Translations under genes and position numbers: made by a program
The notes under the pieces: model-generated
Databases searched by the model: none
What the model was told of the DNA's origin: nothing
The model's input: the letters and a program-made list of their open reading frames with translations, nothing else
Shown: one piece after another, positions 16,814 through 25,659 of the stretch
How the letters are laid out: each line of letters opens with the position of its first letter
Numbering within the stretch: position 1 is the stretch's first letter
Source: an uncultured Dysgonomonas sp.
GTDB taxonomy: Bacteria; Bacteroidota; Bacteroidia; Bacteroidales; Dysgonomonadaceae
Length of the DNA stretch: 64,000 nt
Reading direction: 5' to 3'
NCBI RefSeq assembly: GCF_900079725.1
Contig: NZ_LT599032.1
Span: 4,336,054-4,400,053 of the forward strand

Positions 16814-19514
16814 CTTTAAACAATGATTGTTGTCCTGTTATTTCATCGATGATATCCGATATAGGTCGATTGTCGATTTCGTCATCGTCGTCATCTATTT
16901 GTACTTCAAATTTCTTTTCTTCTTCCTCTACTACTTCGGGGAAGCGGATAGGTTCGAGTTCCTTGATTTCTCCGATTTCGAATGTAGACAGGCGTTTTCC
17001 TTTTGCTTTGAAGCCCTTGACTGCAATGAATTCATCGGCATCTATATCCAATGCTTCACGATAACTATCACGACCGCCGAATGTAACCTGTATCCGCGGA
17101 TAAACAATGTCGGTCAGTATATGTAATTTCGATTCATGATTTTCTCCAAGGAAATTCTGTTTCTTGGCTGAAGGCTCAAACAAGAACCGTTTCAGGTACA
17201 TAAACTGCTGATCTGCATCAAACAGTACCGCTGTCCAGATCTTATTCGCGTCGAATTTCTCTATCCGGATAATGCCTGCTTCGTAGTGATTGGTCACATC
17301 GAAATTTGAAGTGTAAAATTCACCATTTTGGTTTACAACGAGTATCTGGTCGTCGCTTTGGAACTCTCCGAGGAATTTGCCCCGTCCGTCATAATTAAGG
17401 CGCAGCACGTCCTGGTCAAACCATACTTTACGTCCTCCGAGGGTAGAGCCGCCTTTTTGTTTTAATGATATTTTATGTACTTCGGCTTTTGTCAGAATAT
17501 TACCCATCGACTGGCGTCCTTTGATGGCTATATCGCTGAAGTCTTTTTCGAAAACAAGTATCTTCTGGCGTGGTTTCGGTTTCAGTATTACACGTATTGT
17601 TTCCGCCTCTCCATTAGGATTTGCGCTGAAATATACAATCCGTGAGCCTTCCTTTCCTTGTGTTACATCGTATTCCTTATCGCGGGTGATACCAGTTACT
17701 GCAAAGCGTTTGATATAATCGGGCCCATGTTTTCCATGACGGTATACCACATTGTAAATTGTACGGTTGTCGTTGCGACGGAACACATAGAGATACAGTA
17801 CATTTTTGCCGACGAACATTTTGTCACTGACTTTTACAATCTTATACTTTCCGTCCTTATAGAAAATAATGATATCGTCGATGTCGGAGCAATTACATAC
17901 ATATTCGTCTTTTTTCAGCGCCGTACCGATAAATCCTTCCTCGCGGTTGATGTAGAGTTTTTCGTTCGCTTCCACAACCTTTGTGGCCTCAATGGTATCG
18001 AAACTCCGTATTTCGGTTTTACGGGGATAATTCTTACCGTATTTTTCCTTCAACATCACATACCATGAAATAGTGTAATCTGTGATATTTTCGATATTGT
18101 GCTTTATTTCTTCTATCTCTTCTTTGTACCGGGCTATCAGTTCATCCGCCTTGTCGGAGTTGAACTTGAGGATGCGTCCCATCCTGATTTCCATCAGTTT
18201 CATGATGTCTTCACGGGTTACCTCACGGATAAACAGTTTGGCAAATTTGGCCAGACGTTTGTCTATATGCTCAACGGCGGCATCCATATTCGCCGCATTC
18301 TCAAATTCTTTATCTTTATAGATACGCTCTTCGATGAATATTTTTTCGAGAGAGGAGAAATGGAGTGTTTCTTCCAGTTCGCTCTTTTGTATCTCCAGTT
18401 CAAGTTTGAGGAGCCTTTGTGTATTCTCGGTTGTATCTCGGAGTATTCTGCTTACAGTAAGGAAATACGGCTTGTTATCTTCAATCACACAGCAGTTAGG
18501 AGAGATACTTATCTCACAATCGGTGAATGCATAGAGCGCGTCTATTGTTTTATCAGACGAAACACCCGGAGCTAAATGCACATGAATTTCTACATTCTGG
18601 GCTGTGATATCGTCCACTTTACGGATTTTTATCTTGCCTTTGTCATTTGCCTTCAGGATAGATTCTACCACCGAAGACGATGTTCTCCCATAAGGAATAT
18701 CACTTATGACTAGTGTTTTATTGTCCAGTTTGGATATTTTGGCACGTACTTTTACCGAACCGCCCCGTTCACCGTCATTGTACTTGCTTACATCTATATA
18801 ACCTCTTGTCTGAAAATCAGGGTATAATGTAAATTCCTCTCCTTGCAGATGCGCTACGGCAGCATCGCATAATTCGTTGAAGTTATGAGGGAGTATTTTA
18901 GATGAAAGACCTACGGCAATACCCTCAGCACCCTGTGCCAGCAATAAAGGAAATTTTACGGGCAGGGTAATCGGTTCTTTATTACGCCCGTCATATGATG
19001 GTTTCCATTCGGTTGTTTTAGGATTGAAGAGCACCTCCAACGCAAATTTGGAAAGGCGGGCTTCTATATAACGGGGTGCGGCAGCACCGTCTCCTGTGAA
19101 GACATTTCCCCAGTTTCCCTGACAGTCGACGAGTAGATCCTTTTGTCCCAGCTGTACCAGGGCGTCACCTATAGATGCATCTCCATGCGGGTGGAACTGC
19201 ATGGTGTGTCCTATGATATTTGCCACCTTGTTGTAACGTCCGTCATCCATGCGTTTCATTGAATGCATAATGCGGCGTTGAACAGGTTTAAGACCGTCGG
19301 TAATATGCGGTACGGCACGTTCGAGTATAACATAAGAAGCATAATCCAAAAACCAATTCTGGAACATGCCTGACAGATGCAGTTGATTGTCTCCCGAGTC
19401 TTTTACGGGTACTTTATAATCGGAATGGCTGCTGTCATTTTCCGATTCTTCATCCATAACGGGCTCTTCGTTCTCTAAATTCTCTGGTTCGTCGATAATA
19501 TCTTCGGGGAACAT
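16788..19514 (-). CDS. parC: Topoisomerase IV subunit A (ParC / GyrA-like)
   Basis: Type IIA topoisomerase DNA-cleavage subunit, cytoplasmic, working with ParE to decatenate chromosomes. The 908 residues include an acidic N-terminal extension (1-40), the breakage-reunion core (about 45-500) with the active-site tyrosine Y149 in AAPRYIEARLS, and a C-terminal beta-pinwheel ending in an acidic tail. I see no GyrA box in the C-terminal part, which favours the ParC assignment. In the quinolone region, HPHGDASIGDALVQ has alanine (A113) at the position of E. coli GyrA S83, with D117 at the position of D87. A good promoter lies upstream. ParE is not in this window. Confidence 0.93.
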   Translation of the reverse strand: MFPEDIIDEPENLENEEPVMDEESENDSSHSDYKVPVKDSGDNQLHLSGMFQNWFLDYASYVILERAVPHITDGLKPVQRRIMHSMKRMDDGRYNKVANIIGHTMQFHPHGDASIGDALVQLGQKDLLVDCQGNWGNVFTGDGAAAPRYIEARLSKFALEVLFNPKTTEWKPSYDGRNKEPITLPVKFPLLLAQGAEGIAVGLSSKILPHNFNELCDAAVAHLQGEEFTLYPDFQTRGYIDVSKYNDGERGGSVKVRAKISKLDNKTLVISDIPYGRTSSSVVESILKANDKGKIKIRKVDDITAQNVEIHVHLAPGVSSDKTIDALYAFTDCEISISPNCCVIEDNKPYFLTVSRILRDTTENTQRLLKLELEIQKSELEETLHFSSLEKIFIEERIYKDKEFENAANMDAAVEHIDKRLAKFAKLFIREVTREDIMKLMEIRMGRILKFNSDKADELIARYKEEIEEIKHNIENITDYTISWYVMLKEKYGKNYPRKTEIRSFDTIEATKVVEANEKLYINREEGFIGTALKKDEYVCNCSDIDDIIIFYKDGKYKIVKVSDKMFVGKNVLYLYVFRRNDNRTIYNVVYRHGKHGPDYIKRFAVTGITRDKEYDVTQGKEGSRIVYFSANPNGEAETIRVILKPKPRQKILVFEKDFSDIAIKGRQSMGNILTKAEVHKISLKQKGGSTLGGRKVWFDQDVLRLNYDGRGKFLGEFQSDDQILVVNQNGEFYTSNFDVTNHYEAGIIRIEKFDANKIWTAVLFDADQQFMYLKRFLFEPSAKKQNFLGENHESKLHILTDIVYPRIQVTFGGRDSYREALDIDADEFIAVKGFKAKGKRLSTFEIGEIKELEPIRFPEVVEEEEKKFEVQIDDDDDEIDNRPISDIIDEITGQQSLFKDGDKEGEE

Positions 19515-19640
19515 GTGTAATATCTGATTTTAAGTAAAAGATAGAATTTAATGATACATTTCGGATTGCACCCTGTTTCTTGTTTCTTTGCTTCACAAAG
19601 CATCAATAGGTTTGCGATCTTAGCTATTTCAAAACTCGTT

Positions 19641-19671
19641 CAAAGATAGTTTTTTTTGGTCTGAAATCAAA
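19641..19671 (-). promoter_or_regulatory. Bacteroidota-type promoter of parC
   Basis: On the minus strand, TTTG (19671-19668) and TATCTTTG (19648-19641) are spaced by 19 bp, a close match to the consensus. The ATG of the topoisomerase gene lies about 127 bp downstream, giving a long leader. Confidence 0.7.
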
Positions 19672-19986
19672 ATTGGGATTTGAAATAATCTGAGAGCCTT
19701 TTTTATAATTAGGGCAAACCTGAAATTTATTTTTTTTGAATAAATTTATCTATGTATGTAGCCGATAGCTGATGGCTGTTCGCCGATGGTTCTTTGAAGT
19801 ATTGGGATAAGTGGTAAGTTTTAAGTAATGGGTAATAAGTTGAAAGTTATATGAGATACGAGTAGACAAGATACGAGATACAAGTTACAAGTTACTGCGC
19901 CCTGCGGGCAGTTACGAGTTACAAGCCTAAAAGCTATCAGCTAATAGCTGAAATAAGTGTAATCTTTGTTACCTTTTGGGAAAACT

Positions 19987-20046
19987 GTAGGGGCGGAATA
20001 TTTTCCGCCCGAAATGACCTACGGGCGGAAAATATTCCGCCCCTAC
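19987..20046. repeat. Perfect 25-bp inverted repeat (GGGGCGGAATATTTTCCGCCC type)
   Basis: The left arm (19987-20011) begins GTAGGGGCGGAATATT and the right arm (20022-20046) is its exact reverse complement, separated by a 10-nt loop. Each arm itself contains GGCGGAA...TTCCGCC. The transcript would form a very stable hairpin. It is GC-rich against AT-rich surroundings, suggesting a dispersed repetitive element. Confidence 0.85.
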
Positions 20047-20061
20047 AAAAGACTGAAAGGG

Positions 20062-20140
20062 TTGTTACCTTTTAACAAAAGCCTCAGTAAAACTCAGTGT
20101 CTTCTCAGTGCAACATAAAAAGATTGTTACCTTTTAACAA
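20062..20140. repeat. Two copies of TTGTTACCTTTTAACAA
   Basis: Identical 17-bp inverted repeats (TTGTTA-CCTTT-TAACAA) occupy 20062-20078 and 20124-20140. A third identical copy is at 35384-35400, a near copy at 4879-4895, and partial copies lie near 19966 and 35491. All are in spacers. Confidence 0.8.
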
Positions 20141-20343
20141 AATATAGTTAATGAATATGAAATACACAAGATAAAAACAATGAAAAACTGTCAGATCTGT
20201 CAGGTTTTAACTAAATATGGTTAATGAATGTAAAATAATCAAATAGCTATAACTTACAATTTTTCGAGCGTTTACCATATTTTATAACAAATACAGATGT
20301 TGCATGCTTTTTTTCTTACTTTTGTTATAGAAAAAACGTATTT

Positions 20344-21495
20344 ATGATAATAGATAATAACTATTTGGTTCAGCGCATTGAAACGCTGATAAAAGAGAAG
20401 CAGCAAAGCAGCCGTATCGAACAAAAAGAGAATAATCGGTTGTATCAGATAAAGCTTCGTTTTCCGCAATGGCTTAGAAATATAATTTTTCACCCTTTCA
20501 ATCCTGTATATTCAGTTTATCTTCAAAACAAAATATATAAAAAAAACGATAAGCGTAAATATATTGGATTGAGTCCGGTACATCCTCAGGCTGTTGATTT
20601 TATAAGATATTGTTTTACTCACGATTTCAGATTAGATACGAGTGTTTATTACCCTGAAAGTGATGGGGCGACTCTGATGCGAGTAGTCGATAACCGGATA
20701 AAATCAGTGTTGGGCGGATATGAGAAAATAGCTCTAGATAAGGATCAGCAGAATTATTATAAACAGAGTTTGGATTTAAAAGCTAAAGTGCGTAAAGAAG
20801 GTAATAAATACAGGCTTAACGTTGAAGGCGTTGACTACTGTTTGCCCGAGAATAATTTTCCGGGACAGACATACATACATGATTATGGATTGAGATACCT
20901 TCCCGAATATGTGAAAGAATATATTGAAGGTAAAGATTTCCTTGATTTTGGCGCATATATAGGGGATGCGTCCATTTTTTTTGCAAAAAAGTACAACCCA
21001 AAACATTTATATGCTTACGAGCCAATAGAGGATACTGCTAAGCGTTTGGCTGAAGCTGTGAAAATAAATAATATTGAATGTATTACAGTCGTTCAAAAAG
21101 GAATTGGTAATACAATTGAAGATATTAATATATTTATAGATACTTTAGCTTCTTCGAGCTGTTCGATAAATAATTCGATGGTAAGCAGTGAGGGTAATAC
21201 ACAGAAAATTAGTGTATCTACCATTGATAATGATTGTAAAAATATGAAGGTCGGCCTAATAAAGATGGATATTGAAGGAGCAGAATATGCCGCTATTGAA
21301 GGAGGTCTGGAAATAATAAAACGGGATAAGCCCGTGTTGCTTATCTCTATGTATCATACGGGCAAGGATTTTTTTGAAATACCTCCAATGTTAAAAAATG
21401 CGGTAGCAGATTATAATTTCAGATTCCTTGATCTTGAAGTTCATTTTCCTCTTTGTGAAAAAATACTTGTAGCATATCCTGCCAGACACACATAA
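20344..21495 (+). CDS. FkbM-family SAM-dependent methyltransferase
   Basis: A 383-residue cytoplasmic protein. Residues 1-190 form an N-terminal region without a clear family, and residues 195-370 form a Rossmann-like methyltransferase domain: SAM-binding motif I is DFGAYIGD (201-208), followed by acidic LYAYEPIEDTAK and then KMDIEGAEYAAIEGG, the hallmark of the FkbM group. These enzymes O-methylate sugars or polyketides, and in Bacteroidota they usually sit near glycan biosynthesis genes. Here the gene stands alone between repeat-rich DNA and PUL 1, so the substrate is unknown. Confidence 0.88.
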   Translation: MIIDNNYLVQRIETLIKEKQQSSRIEQKENNRLYQIKLRFPQWLRNIIFHPFNPVYSVYLQNKIYKKNDKRKYIGLSPVHPQAVDFIRYCFTHDFRLDTSVYYPESDGATLMRVVDNRIKSVLGGYEKIALDKDQQNYYKQSLDLKAKVRKEGNKYRLNVEGVDYCLPENNFPGQTYIHDYGLRYLPEYVKEYIEGKDFLDFGAYIGDASIFFAKKYNPKHLYAYEPIEDTAKRLAEAVKINNIECITVVQKGIGNTIEDINIFIDTLASSSCSINNSMVSSEGNTQKISVSTIDNDCKNMKVGLIKMDIEGAEYAAIEGGLEIIKRDKPVLLISMYHTGKDFFEIPPMLKNAVADYNFRFLDLEVHFPLCEKILVAYPARHT

Positions 21496-21532
21496 GAAAT
21501 TTGTAAACTTACTGCAGAAGCTATTAAAATCT

Positions 21533-21540
21533 TATATTTG
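21533..21540 (+). promoter_or_regulatory. -7 element of the PUL 1 sensor gene
   Basis: TATATTTG fits TAnnTTTG and lies 24 bp before the ATG at 21565. It overlaps an in-frame TTG, which argues that the TTG is promoter DNA and that the ATG is the real start. Confidence 0.5.
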
Positions 21541-21564
21541 TATCTGAATAGTTTGAATATTATA

Positions 21565-24500
21565 ATGATACATATTAGATTTCTATATACTTTTCTATTC
21601 CTTCTGTCCACTCTTTTTGTGACGGGGCAAAAGGTGAACTATCAGACTTTCAGTAATATCAATCTTAATTCGGAAGCCTCGGGTATCAATTGTTTTGCAC
21701 AGGATGCTCAAGGCCTGATATGGATAGGTTCTAATAAAGGGCTTTTCAGTTATGACGGATACACAGCCCAGCAACACTTTTCATTCGACAACAAGACTAA
21801 TACGCAGATATATTGCATTCTGGTACTCGATGATACATACTTATGTCTGGGTACCGACAACGGAGTGTTATTCTATAATTACAAAACAGATAGTTATAAA
21901 AATACTAACTTCGATTTTCCATCGGATGTAAGAACCATGGTCTTGAGAGATGGAGCTTTATGGATTGGCTCTCTGAATGGGCTTTACAGGTATAACATCA
22001 ATTCAAAGCAGATTGACAAACTGAGTGAAAAAGAGGGCAACGGTCTTCCGCACAGAACTATCTATTCTATTATAAATACAGAAAATAATAGTTTGTATGT
22101 GGGCACTTATAATGGTTTATGCAGATATATTCCTGCAACGGATAAATTTGAACTCATAAACCTACCCGCCAATATAAAACGAAATAATCAGTTTGTAAAT
22201 TCATTATTGGAAGATACTGTCCGTAGATGTATATGGATTGGTACTGAGGGAGCATTGCTTAAATATACACCGGGATATAATACAGTGGAAGAGATCAACT
22301 TTTTCCATGATAATTCTATCAAATCCCTGGAAATAGATCCCAACAATAATCTTCTTTTGGGGACTGACAACGGTCTTTATGTATATAATGATTCCACAAA
22401 AGATATACAACATATCGTCCATGACTCCCGCAATGAAAAATCGTTGTCGAATAATATCGTGTGGGGAATATTTGCAGATAGGGAGAAAAATATATGGTTA
22501 GGTACAGACTATGGAATATCCTTGTCGCGCTATAATAAAGTGTTTCAGATTGTTCCGATTTCACAGGTTACAGGAGTGGGAGATGGTAACAGGTTTCATG
22601 CGATATTTAAAGATTCGCGTAATAATTTCTGGCTGGGGGGAACAAACGGTCTTATCTTATCCCCGTCTTTTACGAATAACCCCGAGAACTCTGTTTGGTA
22701 CAGGATGGGGGACCGGCGTTATCCAATTTCGCACAATCGTATCCGGCATATTTATGAAGATAAGGAGCAAAACCTGTGGGTGGCTACAGATGGGAGCATC
22801 AACCGGTATGATTATAACAAAAAACAATTTATACATTACAGTATTGTCGACACTACACATACTCTCAATTCCAACTGGGCGTATCATATTTTCGAAGATG
22901 ATAAAGACCGCTTGTGGATTGCGACTTGTCTGGGGGGGATATTCGTTGTGGATAAACAAAAGCTGATTCAGTCTTCGCCATCCGGAAACTATGTAGCGGA
23001 CTATAATTATTCTACACGTAACGGATTGTCGGGTAATTTCATTAATCAGATTGTACCAGACCGCAAAGGCAATGTATGGGTATTGCTTTATAATAATGGA
23101 ATAAATAAGATAGATACAAAGCTGAATAGCGTGACAAAGATACCGATAGAATCGGGAACCAATAATGAAAATCCGAATTATATAATATGCGACAATGAAG
23201 GCTTTATCTGGGCCGGATTCCGGGGCGGGCTGGTACGTATAAATCCCGAAAACGATGAGTCCCGTTTCATTAAGTTCGATGCTTTCAGTAATAGTGAAAT
23301 ACTATCGTTAGTAGAAGAAGGGCAACATATATGGATATCTACCAGCGATGGTGCATGGGTACTGGATAAGCAAAACTATAACGTGCAGCGTTTGAATATA
23401 ACAAATAAAGCCTACACCAGCGGCTTCTTCGACAAATCTTCAGATAAGATCTATTTTGGCGGAAGCGATGAATTAGCTGTTTTTTCACCGGCTATGTTGC
23501 AGGAAGTGCGCCCCGATCTGCCTATTGTGCTTACGGCCTTGTATGTAAATGATAAGTTATATGAGCCCGGTATCGATTACAAAGGTTATAGTATCCGCTA
23601 TCTGGACAAAATTGAATTGAATTATAAGCAGAATAATCTGGGGTTTGAGTTTTCGGATCTGATGTATTCGGAAGAGGAAGGGAGTAAATTTGTATACAGG
23701 CTTGAAGGAATAGGCAAGGATTGGAATATACTGAAACAAAATTCGGGTCGTATAACTTATCCCAACTTGGAGTATGGAAAATACAGTCTTATTATAAGTA
23801 AACTCGACTCGTCAGGCAAACCATCAGATAAAATATATACATTTTTCATCCAGATCAATCCGCCGTGGTATTATACGGTCTGGGCGAAATGTATTTATGC
23901 TTTTTTATTGTTATGCCTGCTACTTTGGATAATGAATTTTTTCAGGGTACGTAACAATCTGAGGATAGAGCGTATAGAAAAGGAGAAAACGTTGGAATTA
24001 TCCAACCTCAAGATAGATTTTTTTACGAATGTCTCGCATGAATTCAAAACGCCGCTGAGCCTGATTATAGCTCCGGTAAGCCGTCTTTTGTTGGAAACAA
24101 AAGATCCGTATAAGAAAAAACAACTTGAGGCGGTACAGCGAAATGCTTTAAAATTGAACTCCCTTATCCGTCAGGTGCTTGATTTTAACAGGATAGATAG
24201 TAATACGAATGCAAACCTGATATTATCGAGAGTTGAGTTCGTGGAATTTGCCCGGAGCTTGTTCTCGGTTTATGAAGAAGGCTATAAAGAGAAGAACCTG
24301 AAGTTCTCATTTCATACCAACAAAGAGAAAATCCATATAAATATAGATGTATTGAAAATAGAATCGGTACTAAATAACCTTATAGTCAATGCCTGCAAAT
24401 ATACCAAAGAAAATGGAGAAGTAAACTTTAATCTTGTAGCAAACGATACGGACAAAATATTGGAAATAACTGTTTCGGATACAGGAATCGGTATACCTCA

Positions 24501-25497
24501 GCGGGATATTCCTTATGTATTCGAACGTTTTTACCAGTCCTCAAAAACATCGAAAGAGAAGGAGGGTACAGGCATCGGCCTTTACCTGGCAAAGACATAC
24601 AGCGAACAGCACGGAGGCCAGATTACTGTTTCGTCTGAAGAAGATAAGGGAACCCGGATTGTTATTACTCTGCCATTAGACGATATTGAAGCCGAATCTG
24701 ATATCGTTTCTCAAACAGGAAATACAAATAATAATGAGAGTAAGCCGCTTGTATTGGTTGTGGATGATAATCCCGAAATAGCGGATTTCATATGTCAGAC
24801 TCTCGCGTCCAAATACAGGTATGAAGTGGCTCATAATGGAAAAATGGGATTGGAGATGGCTTTAAATCTTAAGCCCGCCCTGATAGTAGCCGACATTATG
24901 ATGCCTGTGATGGACGGACTGGAAATGAGCCGTCGTATACGCCGGAATATACCGACTTCTACGATACCTATTATTCTGCTTACGGCTAAAGATGATAAGA
25001 CCACCGAACTGGAAAGTATAAACCTGAATGTAGATGCATTCATACCCAAGCCATTCGATCCTGAAATCCTTTTGTCCCGTATCGAACAATTGTTGAATAG
25101 TAAGCAGCAACTGGAAGACAAACTACGGATAGAAACTATAGCTGCCCCGAAAGCAATAGAAGCCACATCTCCCGATGAGAAGTTCCTGTCTGAGATAACA
25201 ACGATTATAGAAGATAAGATTGCAGACCCCGATCTGAATGTAAATGCGCTCAGTGATATTTCGGGTATCGGTTCCAAGCAGATTTATCGCAAAATAAAAC
25301 AATTGACCGGGCTCTCGCCTGTCGAATTTATTCGTTCGGTACGTTTAAAAAAAGCGGCGATGCTCCTTTCCCAAAATAAGTTTTCCATTGCCGAGGTGAT
25401 GTATATGGTCGGATTCTCGAACCGCTCATATTTCTCGAAAAGCTTTCAGGCTGAGTTTGGAAAGACTCCGCGCGAGTTTGTGGAGAATGACGGATAA
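21565..25497 (+). CDS. Hybrid two-component system sensor/regulator (HTCS) of PUL 1
   Basis: Single-chain sensor and activator, 1310 residues from the ATG at 21565. Order: signal peptide (1-21, ending TLFVTGQ), periplasmic two-bladed propeller domain built of Reg_prop repeats such as IWIGSNKGLFSY and IWLGTDYGISL (about 30-650), a Y_Y_Y domain (about 685-755), one transmembrane helix (about 770-790), HisKA with H825 in NVSHEFKTPLSL, HATPase with VSDTGIGIP and GTGIGLYLAKTY, a receiver domain with phospho-acceptor D1110 in VADIMMPVMDG, and an AraC helix-turn-helix (about 1205-1305). All catalytic residues are intact. It would sense an oligosaccharide in the periplasm and switch on the genes that follow. 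Confidence 0.96.
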   Translation: MIHIRFLYTFLFLLSTLFVTGQKVNYQTFSNINLNSEASGINCFAQDAQGLIWIGSNKGLFSYDGYTAQQHFSFDNKTNTQIYCILVLDDTYLCLGTDNGVLFYNYKTDSYKNTNFDFPSDVRTMVLRDGALWIGSLNGLYRYNINSKQIDKLSEKEGNGLPHRTIYSIINTENNSLYVGTYNGLCRYIPATDKFELINLPANIKRNNQFVNSLLEDTVRRCIWIGTEGALLKYTPGYNTVEEINFFHDNSIKSLEIDPNNNLLLGTDNGLYVYNDSTKDIQHIVHDSRNEKSLSNNIVWGIFADREKNIWLGTDYGISLSRYNKVFQIVPISQVTGVGDGNRFHAIFKDSRNNFWLGGTNGLILSPSFTNNPENSVWYRMGDRRYPISHNRIRHIYEDKEQNLWVATDGSINRYDYNKKQFIHYSIVDTTHTLNSNWAYHIFEDDKDRLWIATCLGGIFVVDKQKLIQSSPSGNYVADYNYSTRNGLSGNFINQIVPDRKGNVWVLLYNNGINKIDTKLNSVTKIPIESGTNNENPNYIICDNEGFIWAGFRGGLVRINPENDESRFIKFDAFSNSEILSLVEEGQHIWISTSDGAWVLDKQNYNVQRLNITNKAYTSGFFDKSSDKIYFGGSDELAVFSPAMLQEVRPDLPIVLTALYVNDKLYEPGIDYKGYSIRYLDKIELNYKQNNLGFEFSDLMYSEEEGSKFVYRLEGIGKDWNILKQNSGRITYPNLEYGKYSLIISKLDSSGKPSDKIYTFFIQINPPWYYTVWAKCIYAFLLLCLLLWIMNFFRVRNNLRIERIEKEKTLELSNLKIDFFTNVSHEFKTPLSLIIAPVSRLLLETKDPYKKKQLEAVQRNALKLNSLIRQVLDFNRIDSNTNANLILSRVEFVEFARSLFSVYEEGYKEKNLKFSFHTNKEKIHINIDVLKIESVLNNLIVNACKYTKENGEVNFNLVANDTDKILEITVSDTGIGIPQRDIPYVFERFYQSSKTSKEKEGTGIGLYLAKTYSEQHGGQITVSSEEDKGTRIVITLPLDDIEAESDIVSQTGNTNNNESKPLVLVVDDNPEIADFICQTLASKYRYEVAHNGKMGLEMALNLKPALIVADIMMPVMDGLEMSRRIRRNIPTSTIPIILLTAKDDKTTELESINLNVDAFIPKPFDPEILLSRIEQLLNSKQQLEDKLRIETIAAPKAIEATSPDEKFLSEITTIIEDKIADPDLNVNALSDISGIGSKQIYRKIKQLTGLSPVEFIRSVRLKKAAMLLSQNKFSIAEVMYMVGFSNRSYFSKSFQAEFGKTPREFVENDG

Positions 25498-25659
25498 TGT
25501 GCATATTTATAGTTGTTTAAATGTTTGTCCGGGATAAGTTAAACTCTCCTGTTGTCCTATTTGTGTTCTCATCTGTCCAATTTGTGCATAGTGTAAATCA
25601 TTCATTAGGCCTAAATTTGCTGTTGTCCTTAAAGGGGAAAACAGTTAAATATAAATACC

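Larger units (their letters stand above)
19515..20343. other. 829-bp gene-free region rich in repeats
   Basis: No convincing gene is present. From left to right it holds the parC promoter (minus strand), a degenerate AGGTTTGCGATCT copy of the AGGTC-hairpin family (19608-19620), tracts of degenerate 10-11 bp phrases such as ATACGAGATACAAGTTACAA (about 19770-19955), a perfect 25-bp inverted repeat (19987-20046), two copies of a TTGTTACCTTTTAACAA element each followed by a similar AAATATRGTTAATGAAT stretch, and a CTGTCAGATCTGTCAG phrase. Upstream of the FkbM gene is a possible -7 box, TACTTTTG at 20317-20324. Confidence 0.75.
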
